A stretch of DNA of 64,000 nucleotides from Ciona savignyi. Lineage: Eukaryota; Chordata; Ascidiacea; Phlebobranchia; Cionidae. Under the pieces are notes generated by a model. It was not told the DNA's origin and made no database searches. It worked only from the letters and a program-made list of their open reading frames with translations. Positions 37,801 to 49,287 of the stretch are shown in pieces. The stretch lies in the NCBI GenBank assembly GCA_000149265.1, contig CH001318.1, forward strand, positions 472,211 to 536,210. The letters are read 5' to 3'. Every line of letters starts with the position of its first letter. Position 1 is the stretch's first letter. Made by a program: the position numbers and the translations under genes.

Positions 37801-38592
37801 CGCCGTGTTGCAGGTTGGAAGGTGTTTCGGGTTTTAACACTTTGGCTGGCCGAATTAACAGCTGCTGCTTGGGGTGGATTAAAATTACATTATTTCCCAT
37901 CCCAGCAACTCTTAAGAAAGGATATGATTCATGTTTATCCCCGTGAATGGGAAAACCAGGTGGGTTAACACACGGGCAGTCGTCAGATCACCGTCAGGTA
38001 AGGTACTTACATGCCTAAGGACACAACCGACTTGCTAGCGACCAGTTTCGAACCTGAAAACTTTCGGTTAAAAAGCGTCGCTCTTAATCACAAGAATAAC
38101 CGCTCGGATCAGGGAAAGAGGAAAATTGCTCAGTAAAAATGGCCACGTTAATTATAACTTTGCCTTCAAGGCTAATCTCGACCCCAGAACTATCCCTAGC
38201 TCAATATACCAACCCAATGTCGTAACTTTTATTTTTGTGTGCGGTTTCCCCACGGTTAAATTTAGAGCGTTAGGTGCGGTAAACACAAAACGCGTTGAGA
38301 TTAGGATAAACAGTATAATAAGTTCCATTCTTTTTCTTATCCGATCTCCTTAATTGACTTGGTGGAATAGTGGACGGCAAGTGGAATCAATTTCTTATCC
38401 TATTCTTTAAGGCTGTGACTTCAAAATAACAATAAATTGCAGTCTCTTCTAAAACGTGCCTTACTTTTGAATTGCGAACAAGTTGTTCTCACCGACCGCG
38501 AAGAGCAAAGTGGGATCGAGACGCTTTCCAAAGGAATCGACCACCTTCGACGTCTCGGTGTTGACTGCGAAATGAAATCAATCACGCCATAA
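34873..38592 (+). CDS. stand-alone FAS-type malonyl/acetyl transferase (MAT)-like protein
   Basis: Six exons join in phase to 351 aa: 34873-34951, 35845-36032, 36122-36311, 36890-37122, 37598-37813 and 38443-38592. The protein aligns along its length with the MAT domain of animal fatty acid synthase. It has a linker (EIWYICTG-MCSQWDGMG), the nucleophile elbow GHSMGE (Ser110), PACHNS..VTISGP, AFHS (His213), RWISTS, EYHANNL and IEIAPHAVLQ, then it ends at the domain's end. MAT moves acyl groups from CoA to an acyl carrier protein. The position 25 residues after the Ser, Arg606 in human FAS, is Gln135. There is no upstream ketosynthase and no downstream dehydratase. The start chosen is the first ATG after an in-frame TAA (34861-34863); an acceptor AG at 34877-34878 would allow an upstream exon. 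All introns are GT-AG with no frameshift. Alternative: a duplicated FAS fragment. Confidence 0.88.
35095..35260 (+). repeat. long directional repeat family, copy 4 (5' fragment) in MAT-like intron 1
   Basis: The head GAGAGTGTCAACCACGAG and GCAAGCAGGGTCCCACATTT are present; the rest is missing. Same orientation as the other copies. Confidence 0.65.
35432..35732 (+). mobile_element. SINE-A copy in MAT-like intron 1
   Basis: The tRNA-like head TTAGCTTGCTGGGTTAGTGC, then CGCTAGCTAGTCGTCTGTGT, CCCGACGGTGGGCGCGAGGT and the ATGAAAATCCTCTCCTATCC tail are all present. It ends about 110 bases before exon 2. Confidence 0.75.
36340..36535 (-). mobile_element. SINE-A fragment in MAT-like intron
   Basis: On the minus strand, decayed CCAATAGCTCC-type and CCTGAGCCC blocks align with the SINE-A middle and head. 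It lies right after exon 36122-36311. Confidence 0.5.
37248..37352 (+). mobile_element. SINE-B in MAT-like intron
   Basis: It reads GTCGTGTGGCCAAACGGTTA, GATACATATACCGACT, CATGGATTCGAAACTTGG and an A-rich tail. Closely follows the SINE-B consensus. Confidence 0.8.
37362..37597 (+). mobile_element. SINE-A, 5'-truncated, in MAT-like intron
   Basis: It starts inside the element at GCTTGCTAGTCGGTTGTTTC and runs to TTGAATATCCCATCATATTT. The element's tail runs directly into the acceptor TTCCTAG of exon 37598-37813, so SINE sequence appears to form the 3' splice region. Confidence 0.7.
37918..38106 (-). mobile_element. SINE-A with internal deletion in MAT-like intron
   Basis: The minus-strand tail (ATCCCCGTGAATGGGAAAAC on plus) and head (CGACTTGCTAGCGACCAGTT on plus) are joined with the middle absent. 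It begins about 100 bases past exon 37598-37813. Confidence 0.75.
38108..38270. mobile_element. GGGA-type MITE remnant in MAT-like intron
   Basis: AGGGAAAGAGGAAAATTGCT, CTAATCTCGACCCCAGAACT and TTTGTGTGCGGTTTCCCC match the 34214 element. Outer ends are lost. Confidence 0.6.
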
Positions 38593-41500
38593 CTCCGTAT
38601 TACCCCCCCATTGTTACAAACACCAACTGACTAAACCACGAAAACATCGTTTTTTTCTATCTGACTAAAAGAGGCCAGTTATCTAACAATAGCTTGCCAC
38701 GTTGGCAGTAATTTGGAAACTCATAAAACGATTGGATAAGTTAACTTTTTTTCGTTGTGTTACAACGACCCATCCGCATTAAACGAAAACAAATCTTTAT
38801 AGTTGGTAAATTGTTTAGTAAATCTGACCCGTCAGTGCAGATTAACTATTCTTGGTTACACATCAAGTGATACGAAAGAACTAGAACAAACCAAAAACCA
38901 ATCGAACATTTGTTGTTAAAACAATACATTTTTATTTTCACTAGTCTATTATTTTGATACACTTTGTATAAAAAAAAGTTTCATGAGTTTTCTATTTTAA
39001 TAGATCCTATATTATAAGTAATGTGGTATTTTGATAAAGGATTATAGCTTTGAACTGTAGTGTGAATGTAAGAGATTTATTCCCATTCTTGTGCATTGTT
39101 AACTTTTTTTCGCTGTCCAAAAAAAAAGTAATAATTTGCGTCATAAACGAAATTCCGTCATAATGTGCGATTGTATAATCAACTTTATTTCCCAATTTAT
39201 ACAGCTCAAGCTACAATGTATTTTTACTGCTCAAAGCGCATTTTTCTTTAGCACCTAAATATCAAGATAACTTTTTTGTACTTACTTTTAGTCGCTTTTT
39301 ATTGATCTCTAATGGTCCATTTATAAACACAACTTTTAAAACGTAAGTGCATTATGCTGTAAACTTTACAGTGTAAAGATATAACCCGTACCGGTACCAT
39401 ATACAATTTTATTCTTGGAAAAAAAATGAAACGCAAGTTAAATGTGCATTTTTTATCAAAATAAATCTCTATTGCAATGTACAATTTTGTTTTAGGAAAA
39501 AGGAAACGCAAGGGTACGTTCTGCTCAAAATCGGCTGTGTTTGCAATAATCATTTGTTGTTGTAATTTAACACTAAGTTACGGTTTAACTTGTATTCCAC
39601 TGCGTACAAAATATGATTGGTAAAAGAACTGCAGTTTAAAAAATGTGACTAGTAAGCCGGTTGTAGATTATTTTCGGCCAATTAGCTCGTTCAGTAAGAG
39701 GGTTACCGTTCTTCAAACAGCTAAAAGATACCGGACGAAGCCTCTGGCACTTGCTAGTAATTTGTGTCCTTGGGCACGTGAGAAATTTTCGTCAGTGTTT
39801 AAAGAATATGGCAATAATAAAGTAAAAAGTATTATAATAAAAAGTAATATTTACATATTAACCATACCACTCACCTTAAACCCACATCTTATTTGGATAT
39901 TACGTAAATAGTAACCTTTTTCCTATAGAGGTTGCACCAGCGTTTTATGAACGCAAACTGTTTACTCAAAAAATAACTTAATTTCACATTCCGCTTTTAG
40001 CAGTACCATAAACGTGATTTTATTAAAAACGTTTTCCAAAAAATGCTTAACTGAGGCTGTCGTGTAACAGTAATAAAAACGATTACAATGGTTGAATTTA
40101 GCATGCATTTAGGCAGGTGGATAAACGACCAGGAAAAAGACGGTCAGGTTTTGACTGAATGCATATCACAAACATAAATAATTAAAAATGCAAGCAACGA
40201 CAACCAATGAGGTTATTAATTCATTCTGCCGGTTAACTTATAGGTTAGTCCGTTAGTGGATTTTAGTGCTTGAAATTTCAGCCGTAAGGTGGCAGCATCG
40301 AAACTGTTTGCTCGCTGGTCGGCTCTATCCTTGAGCAAAACACTGCATAAGTTGTTCTGGCCTAGTGGATTCAGCAGTTCTACTACACCAACGGGTCAAT
40401 CATACACATCATATTGTACTGGCTCTTATAACCCGACGGTTGGGAGAAGTGAAATGACTATACCCTGTATGAAAACGTTCCTTTCGTTTCCCCCATTCAC
40501 GGGAATAGAACATGAATATGCTATCCAAGCATTTCGCTCGGTGATTCCTAGTAGCAAAGTCAGGTCTGTATGTCTGCACAAATATTGTTTAAACAGATTT
40601 AGGGAAACACGTTTCATCTTGGCAACGCATTCTATGTCTGCTTACGAACTGTACATTGAGGCACAACTATAGAAGAACCTGACTTAGAATTATTCTTTAG
40701 CGCTGTCCTCTTTAATAATACAACGAGATAAACAGATTGCTAAAATATTATAGACAGACGCAGAGCTTTTAAAACGTTGGGGTATCTTAGTGCAAAAATT
40801 TATTGGGTTATCTTAGATTAGAGCCAGAAAATTGTGAAAATTTATTGCATTAGTTACGTAATGTGTTTTTGCATTTTAATTGTCAATACAAGCAATATTT
40901 AGTCTATAGTTTTTATGTCCATACTTTCAGTTTTTTATGCCCATTAAAAACAATACCGAACTCATCAAATTTCAGTCGTTCATTTTTCTTTCAAGCAACT
41001 AGCAGTACTTCTGAACAAGTAACCAACCAACAACGTCTGTTTTTAATTGCAGGGTGATTAATTTTTCATTGCCGGAGCAGAAAATCCTTTTAGCAGACCT
41101 CTCCTGTAAATCGATAGAACCGCCATATACGACGTTACTTATCTACCATATTCACTAGAGTAGGACTGTTTTCGCAAGATAGACGTTTTGACCATCAAAT
41201 GCTAGCATGGAAAAGGAAGACTAACGCTTATATGTCATATGGCGCATAGCAAAATGTTGATGCGAAAAGAAATTATGGTTTAACATTGCTCATTCATAAG
41301 CATAACGATAAAATCTACAACATTAAAAAGGAAACTGCCACAGGCAATTTGCGACCACGGTTCTTAATGGAACGCACTTATTAAGTTCCTGAATCGTAAT
41401 GTGCAACCATTGTAATGGCTTGAACCGATTTGACTATAAGAGTAGAATAGAACATAAGAGTCCCCGCTCTAGGCTAGGATCAGGTTCAGGATTATGAGGA

Positions 41501-42929
41501 TACTTAGTTTTAGGATATGATTAATACCTGATCGTGCCAGATGCTCCAAATGCCACGAAGTACTAGTAAACATGTATTGAGAGAAATGTGTTATTCGTAA
41601 CCTACTCCTACGGGCATCTAAAATTGGATACTTCGTAATATGAAAGAACCGAAGTCGCAAGACGATCGATAAATTTAAATTAAGTCCCCGACAATTAGGT
41701 CAATACTTAATTTAAAGCGGTGCTTTTAAATACTGAAGGGTTAATTAGCTCGTGATGTCGCCAAAACTCGGTGATAACACTGTAGCAGAGACAGGCTGAT
41801 TTTTACCCTGCTTTTATAGTCTATGTAATACCAATGACCAAGAAAATTGTTTAATCTCGTGCTGTGTATATATATATGTATGGAAGATACAGTTAAGATC
41901 AATATAGCGTAGTAATACCGAAACACTTTTTTACGATAAAAAATGCTGAAAACGCCAACGATACATACTATATAAAAAACTATATATAAATTGTCCTGGA
42001 GACGAGCCCACATAGATTCGAATCTTTGTCCGGTAAAAATATACGTATACCAATATTTTTACAAAATAATCTTGGTGAGGAGCCCATCATGGGTTCGATA
42101 CCTATCCAGACAAAAAAAAATCTAGCAATATTATTTTGCCGAAATTAGTATTGCCTTTAGGAAGTGCAATTGTCTCGTGGGAATGCAAAAGCGAATTCAT
42201 GTCAGGCACGCCATGGTCGCATTACGTATATCGACGGCTTCAGGTCCACCGAGAGTTACATTACTGGTCGATAAATTGACCAGGAAAGCAAGCGAGCTGC
42301 TTCGGTCCAAGAAGTAATCTTTCAGAACGCTTATTCCGCCCTGAGAGAGAGAGGAGCAGCCGCACACGAATTGTGTTCAACAAATGCACCTTTAAACAGT
42401 TCGATTGTGAAAGTGCAGATAGGCCGACTTTAGAAATACGCAAACCAGTCCCTCATAGTAGACTAAAATTCTGCTTAGGACAGCATTTTTCACTGCTTTT
42501 GTCTAAGATACCTTGAAAACAAAAAACAGTTCTTGAGCACTTTTTTCATATGATAACGAACTACACAATTAAATCAAGTGAAGCGATTATTTAGGGAGAA
42601 GAACATACGCCCTCAGTTAAACCATACTCACCAATTTCGCTACGGCCTGTTTTATACGAGTTAATTGCGTCGCACGGCGTGTGTATGAGAGGATTTTGTT
42701 TGATCGAAGGTTACTAACGCCAAGCCGGAGGCAAATAAGATTGCGAAAACACTAAATCAAGATTTCATAACGTTTTACAACTGTTTGTCTAACGCACTTA
42801 ATGGCTAGGTATTGTAGAGAGCGTTATTTGTGTTTATTCCGTTTACAAGCGATTCGATAAGATTCAGTTCAGTAAACGGAAAACTTTATTTCCCAGCAGG
42901 TGTTGTTGAATACGTAGAATAAGCTGAAT
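38593..42929. other. intergenic region between MAT-like gene and complexin
   Basis: ATTAAA at 38778 is a possible poly(A) signal for the MAT-like gene. A SINE-A copy (40240-40535) and SINE-B 3' fragments (41998-42035, 42075-42118) are present. The remaining AT-rich sequence has only short frames. The promoter of complexin should lie near the 3' end but no clear core element was identified. Confidence 0.5.
40240..40535 (+). mobile_element. SINE-A copy
   Basis: The head GGTTAGTCCGTTAGTGGATT, TATCCTTGAGCAAAACACTG, TATAACCCGACGGTTGGG and the ACATGAATATGCTATCCAAG tail are recognisable; substitutions are frequent. Confidence 0.65.
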
Positions 42930-45900
42930 ATGGATTTTTTAGTAAAGCAAGCTCTCGGAGGTAAGAACTTTACAAATACTTTGCTTATATTGTCCTATAA
43001 CAGTTGTGGTGGTTCCTTTTGTTGCACAATCAAAGGTCGGTCCAAACCGGCCATAACGTCCAATGCTTATGTCCAGACCACAGGGCATACGTTTGTTCGC
43101 ACAGGGCATACGGTTCGATATAAATAATTCATGCGTCCCCAAATCCCATTTCGTCGTAAAACTTCGCAGACCTTGGCGGCAAAATAGCTCTGCGGTCGCC
43201 CTCTGCCGTGTTATGCTTGTGTCCTTTAACTATGCAAAGCGCAATTACGCTTTAATTTCTTTTACAGCTACAATTGCAAATTGTTGTTGGAAAAATTTGG
43301 CCACGGATGTTCGGTGTGTATACGCAAAGCGAATTTGATTCTTCGAATATGCAAAAAAAAATGAGATGCTAATGAAGCGTAACTAGTTTAAATTATTAAT
43401 GATGTTTCCTTTTGGCCCGTTGTCCAAGAGGTGAATGGTTTCATTGAAAACACTAGTTTAACTAACTTATTTACGATGTGCGTGTTATTTCTTTTTTGTC
43501 TGGTAGATATTAAAGTGTTTTCTTCGTTTATCGTCAGAGGAAAAGCGTGAACGACATACAAATGGAACGATTTATCACGGTTATCGGCAGCTAAATTGTA
43601 CACCTATAGTTGTCGAATACTTTGCACAGTGTGTGTTTTTTTATTATAGAGACATTTCTTACAACATTTGTGTAATTCACTAATATATACTGCGTTTAAG
43701 CATTGCGTGGCGTGTCCAAGGACATTCGTGAGCTATGAGGTAGCTGGTTTCGAACAAGTAACTCTCAAAGTTGTGCTCACACGCTTTAAAAACTTGGTCA
43801 CAAAAGTGGAAAATTCAACAAAAACGGGCTTTACATAATTTAAAATTGCACTCTATATAGGCTAAAAAAATTAAGAGGTCGATATGCTTGATTTTGTGCA
43901 AGGTGCAAAAATTTAGTATTGCACAAAAATTAGTCAAGCATATCAGCTTTCCAGTCTCTATATTAACATTTTCAGCCTTTATAAAATTTGCAATTTAAAT
44001 CCCATATTTTTGGAATTCTTAAGAATTGTCCACAGAAAAAAATCGAAGAATTATTTCAGCGTCCTTCATGCCGCAGTAGGGCCTGATTCACATAACACTT
44101 CGGCAAAACCAGTTTTATTATGCTCTGCTCTAAAGCTGTTTATCGATAATCCAATTACAGCGTTTGAATGGAACGTATCTCACTGATTTAGTATCGAACG
44201 TGGTCCTAGACCCTAGGCAAGTCGTGGTGAATATATACTTCAATTCACATGGCTTAATTAGATTCATTGAAGCGTCCTATGTATCTAATGGTAACACCAG
44301 GCACCCTTCACTTTCTCTGTAAATAAACCTACTGACGTTGTCTTTTAAATATATACTGGATAATTTCGGACATGTGTATCAATCAATATTAGTGTTGACA
44401 AAATCTGGAGAAAAAAAATCAGAAAACTGCAGTGTCTGAATACACTTTTTTAAATACTGTGTTATACCAATAAGTAATCTAAACCATCACAACATTGTAT
44501 TGGTTGTTTTCAAACAGGTTTGGAAGCTTGTTTTATTTTAATAGCGTTGCGAATGTTGTATTTATTAATTACAGTCATCTACATTATGATATTAATATAG
44601 CATATAGCCATATTAAATGGGATGAGATATTCATGTTCATAAATGGATGAAAACACCAGCAGAATTACATTACTTGTCATCTTCGGATTACTTGTTCATA
44701 GTGGATTATTGAAGCTGTGACAGTATGCTCAATATTTAAGATTACTTCAGTTTTGAACGATCGTTTTTAGTCCACTGGAGCAAGTAATGTTCAACATGTG
44801 TCGGGCCTCAGGTCAAGGCGATATATTGATCGCCGGTTGTGTGACTGCCGGACGATTTTTGCCATCGATACCAATCGAAGTGTATTGAATTCGATACAAA
44901 CTGCCTTACTGGAAACCTATAATGAGTATGAAACTTAGCCAGTTAAATAAATAAACAAAAGATTCTACGTGGCAAGTGGTTAAAAACACCGACATAAATA
45001 CACATATATTGAATTAGATTCAAAAAGGGTCTTAGTGACTTGGCCATTCTTGGTTTGAAGCTAGGTCCAAAATGTAAAAATATGCATTTTCTGTTAAAGG
45101 AGCGACCAAGGATTTGGGAAAGATGATGGACAAAGGGGAAGAGGCCGATCCAAAAGCGGCCGAAGCGCAAAAGGAACAACTCGAAGCGATGGCAGAACAG
45201 GAGGCGGACAGAAAAGCCAAACACGTCAAGGCTGAGGCCGAGAGAGAAAAAGAACGACAGAGGATCAGAGACAAGGTTTGGGCGGGAAAAACTAAAAGGA
45301 GGGAAAGCGGGAAGGCGGGAAGGAGGGAAACTGTTTACTAAAATGAATGTTAGGGGATACGAGTTAATTTTACACATGGGGTTGGATTTAGGTTTAGCCT
45401 TACCCGGTTTGGCCCGCTATTGTGGTCTGCAGTCAAATTTGTATGTTTTGTATTTTGATTGATTATGAAATTAGCTGTCGGACACGACACGCACAGGTAG
45501 GGAAAATAAACTAGAAGGCTTTTTTTCTTAAAATCTAAGTAATCAATAACAGAGAAATCATTCAATCGCATGTCTGGACTGAATTTAAATGGTTCGTTGG
45601 GTTATCACCCTTGGTTACTTTTGGGTTGATCTAAAACATAGTTTCCATAGTTGACAAGTTCTTAATTGATAAATTGAATTCAATGGCAACAAGTACTGGT
45701 AATTAACATTCTTGATTAACTACTCGGGTTTACGCCAAAAATTATCGTTACTATAGTGACTCGCAATATTATTTTATTTTACTTCGTCATAATCGAATTT
45801 TAAAACCGCCTAAAATTGCTTGTTTCAAAATCGCACGAATTCCTTGTTAAATGGTAGCAAAGGATCGAAACCCACCGCTAGCTAGTCAATTAGGGCCTTG

Positions 45901-48395
45901 GCCAGGGTACTTACCGGATATTACTTGAGTAGCTGGGTCAATAAACTACAGTCGAATCTCGCTACAATGCCACCCGTCCAGACCGAGGTCAAGTGACACA
46001 TAGTAACGAGGGTTTGTAAACAGCTAAAGCATACTGTACTGTAAAACTGTTTGCTGGCGAGAGTGGCATATTAACGATATTATACGGTATACACAATGTA
46101 ATAGCACCAGTACCGCGAGTTTAAACACGAGGTAACCCGCAGAATACCTGTGTAATAACGCCTTTCGCTACTAAATTTAAAAATGCGTAACAACACCCTT
46201 CGCTCTTAAATATTAAAATACTCTATACAATAAGGTTCAGAGGAAACCTGTAAAACAACTCTCATTTCTCCTTAGTACGGCCTGAAGAGAAAAGACGAGA
46301 TTGAAGCGGAAGAGAAGGCGAACCGGGAGCGGGAGACGGTTGGGAGGCTGGGGAGGTCGCAGCAATCCGAGGATATCGAAGATGAAGAGGATCAAAGTAG
46401 GGTCTCGTAGCCTAATGCATTAAATCAGGAACATATTGCATTAAAGCTCAGAGCATAGAGTTGTAATAAAGTCTAACCCAGACATGGGCAACATACGCCC
46501 CCCTGCCAGGTCCGGGCAGTAAAGGGATTTTGATCGGCCCGTAGGCTGTATCAAACCATACCCTGTAATTAAGATATTGAAAACTATTCATGTAATAATC
46601 CGGCCCACCAAGAACTTCATTTTCCCTCATCTGACCCGTCGACTAGAAAAGTTGCCCTACTCTGGGTTATATACTATATGCGATAGTCCGTGTGTTGATG
46701 TGACTCGAGTCAAAGGCTTGATTTATGACTCGAGTCAATGACTTGATGATGTATTCACAAAACTGCAAAATGGACAAAGTCGTACGGTGATTGCAACAGC
46801 TGCTAGACCTAGAAGTAATTAAAGCGCATGATAACCCTTAAAAATAAAACTTAGTTTAAACTAAGAATCGGTAAAAAAGCAAAATGGTGGTCGTTGAAAC
46901 ACGCCCGTAATCAAATTAAATAATTCAACATTCGGCTGTTTCCCTAAAAAGCCTTGTGTAAATATGAATATTCGATCGTTTTCTAGAAAGGTTGTTTTGC
47001 AATCAATACATGTCGAGATGAGATTGGGTCTGTTTGTTATTTCTTCTTTGCAATTAAGTCTTTATCGATTCGGCCTTAATTGGCTCGTCAAATAGACTGC
47101 TGACGCACTCTTAGAATGGTTGGCCGAGCTTATTCGCAATTAGTCGTACTAGCAAGCGTGGAACGACAGAGCCATTAACGGAGCCAATTTGCATAATGGC
47201 AGACTTAACTGACGACTTGTGGGACTGAGGGAAGAGGCTTTTAATATTCCGACTAACAAAGTTAATGAATCAACGCAGAAAATCGATTAACCAAATTTTA
47301 AAACTTTAATCAGTTAATACTTTCAATGAACCGAACAGCGTTATGTCCAGTCAAGATGCTATTCTGTGCTAGGCAACATTTAAAGGACTTTTGATTTAAC
47401 TTTTCTTTAATTGCGTTTAAAAGTTCAGCAGCACCTCGGGTTATAGTATAGCAGGATGGGACACATCTAAAAAATGGAAGTAGGGGAAAATAAGGATGGT
47501 CCGCGTTTGAGTTAATGATGAGAATATTTATGTTTATTTCGCTGTGAATAAGAAAACACATCACGCGGGCGTCAGTCCACCATGGGGTTAAAAGTAGCTA
47601 TTGGCACAGTAATGATTAAGTTTGGGTTTAGCGGCCACGTCTTTAAGTTTGAGTTTAGCTGACACGTCTAATTATACCAAAATTTAATAATTATTGCTTT
47701 TTAGTCGTGTTCTAACGACTGTCGTTTTGCCGTTTTTCCCATTTTCCACAATTTTATCAATAGTCCTGCTTTATGTTTTCATCGTGGAAACAAAACATAA
47801 ACTAAACTGAAGTTGCTTCTGTTTTCAGTTCAACCACCTAATTAACTAGGTTCGGGCAACTTCCACTAATGTGACTTTTCCGAAGAATAAGCTGACTAAT
47901 CAGTGGATGGTTTCGATTCCACAACCTATCGACTAACGGGCGACGATAAAACCGAGTAACACATAATTTTAGGCATAGTTCGTTATGTTTTCTAGTGTGC
48001 AATTCTGTACTACCTTTGATTTTGACTGTCTTTGTCACACAAATTGACTGTCTTTGTCACAAGCTCTAAATGGCCCCATTTCAGTGGATTGAATAAAAGA
48101 AGAAAAGTTCTATAAAATATACTACACATAGCAGCTTATGGTTCCCAAATTCTGTCCATGTTGTTTAATCACTGTCCCCTTTATAGACCAACGGCAATAG
48201 CAATGAAATCCGACGATTGCCCGTGTGTTAACCCCCTTTGTTTTCCCTTTTACGGGGATAAACATTAATAAAAAAATAGTGTCCCATTCTCATACCAGAT
48301 GTTGTTGTACAGGTGTCCTTGGCCAAGCGGAGAAAACCTTTAACGAACTGCAGCAAAAAGTGTCCACCGCTGCTGATGGCTGCATTATCTCATGA
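42930..48395 (+). CDS. cplx: complexin
   Basis: Four exons join in phase to 136 aa: 42930-42960, 45100-45275, 46276-46396 and 48313-48395. Complexin is a small soluble protein that binds the assembled SNARE four-helix bundle and clamps or promotes synaptic vesicle fusion. The N-terminus MDFLVKQALGGATKD is nearly that of vertebrate complexin 1. The central helix keeps the SNARE contacts at the same numbers as human: Arg48, Arg59, Lys69 and Tyr70 (AEAEREKERQ, RIRDKYGLKRK). An acidic stretch SEDIEDEEDQ follows. The last exon encodes QAEKTFNELQQKVSTAADG and ends CIIS, a CAAX prenylation box as in complexin 3/4 and many invertebrate complexins. The unusual donor GTTTGG after exon 2 abuts a MITE. 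AATAAA occurs at 48915 and 48922. Identity is certain. Confidence 0.97.
43835..44005. repeat. fold-back (long palindromic) element in complexin intron 1
   Basis: The left arm reads ATATGCTTGATTTTGTGCAA and the right arm TTGCACAAAAATTAGTCAAG plus CATAT, its inverted form. Outer blocks (TTTAAAATTGCA / TGCAATTTAAA and TATAGGCT / AGCCTTTATA) also pair. The arms span about 75 bases each around a short loop, so RNA or single-stranded DNA would form a long hairpin. Probably a fold-back MITE. Confidence 0.65.
45281..45420. mobile_element. GGGA-type MITE at complexin exon 2 donor
   Basis: GGGAAAAACTAAAAGGAGGG and GGGAAACTG begin within about 8 bases of the exon 2 donor. An inverted copy of the family's interior follows (ACGAGTTAATTTTACACATG). 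The far end is decayed near 45420. Confidence 0.7.
45953..46040. mobile_element. pogo-like MITE end fragment
   Basis: TACAGTCGAATCTCGCTACA resembles the TA plus CAGT..CTCGCT end of the elements at 25497 and 59455. No matching right end was found nearby. Confidence 0.35.
46479..46664. mobile_element. hAT-like MITE in complexin intron 3
   Basis: CAGACATGGGCAACATACG on the left and GTTGCCCTACTCTG on the right are inverted CAG..CTG ends with the GGGCAAC core common in hAT elements. About 186 bp. An 8-bp flanking duplication is not evident, so the exact ends are uncertain. Confidence 0.6.
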
Positions 48396-49287
48396 GATTG
48401 CTACTGAACATTTCACTACTATGTGACATCATAAGGTGAATTATGCGCCAAGTAACACGGCATATTTTAAAGCCTGGCTGAACCGTTCTTCGTCAAACCC
48501 TTCAACTACTCGACGTGCAATCACCTGGTATAGCGTTTTATCGAACTGTGTTTTGTCATAGGTTAAACTTGTTTTGTGTATATAGTCGTGTATTCTTATA
48601 GAAAGCACAGTATGAGCCATAGACATCATATAAAGGTACAATAAACGTAACGCATTTAGCGACATTTTTCGTCCCCTATCGTCCGTATTAAAGCTACCAT
48701 AGCATTTTTCACATTGTTGCTAATTTTTCCACACATCTATTTCATTGGTTCTATTCCTATGTATTATCCTGCACATAATCTTGTCGTTTAACTTCATGTT
48801 CCATTCTTCACGTGGGGGGCGCTTTTTAGACTTGATGTGCAAAACCTTTTCCTTACCTTTCAGCTGGTGACATGTAAACTATATTCGGTATTGTTTAATT
48901 TAAAATATTGTTCAAATAAAGAATAAAAAACACGACGCAGTGGTTTGTAGAACGTGTACCACAGTGCATTGTGTGATATAGGGAAGAGAATTGCAGCAAC
49001 TATCCCAATATAACCCAACTACGGCAAGATAAAGCGGGTGGTTGTGATTATACGCCAAAAGATAGGTTGTAGACAGATACGTACATGGTAACTACTAAAT
49101 TGCGTAATAACTTAAAAAGTACGGTGACAGTAAAAATTAATTGTGCATCAAAAACGGTATGGCCTACGTAATTGGGCAAAGCGGTAAGGTAAGTTGCTGT
49201 GGTTATTCGAGAATCGCTGTCAGAAACCAGAAGTGGTCGGGCGGTTGAATTATTGATTTCCCGTCGTGGATAGATGCAGCGCTAGGG
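48396..49287. other. convergent 3' intergenic region
   Basis: This stretch separates the complexin stop from the SLC10A stop. It holds complexin poly(A) signals at 48915 and 48922, a possible earlier one at 48640, and minus-strand ATTAAA candidates near 48896. No other gene is seen. Confidence 0.6.

Noticed and set aside
40289-40672. 127-codon plus-strand frame
   Set aside because: Most of it translates a SINE-A copy.
44943-45377. Minus-strand frame of 144 codons rich in Phe, Leu and Ser
   Set aside because: It is the antisense of complexin exon 2, whose Glu/Lys-rich coding reads as hydrophobic on the other strand.
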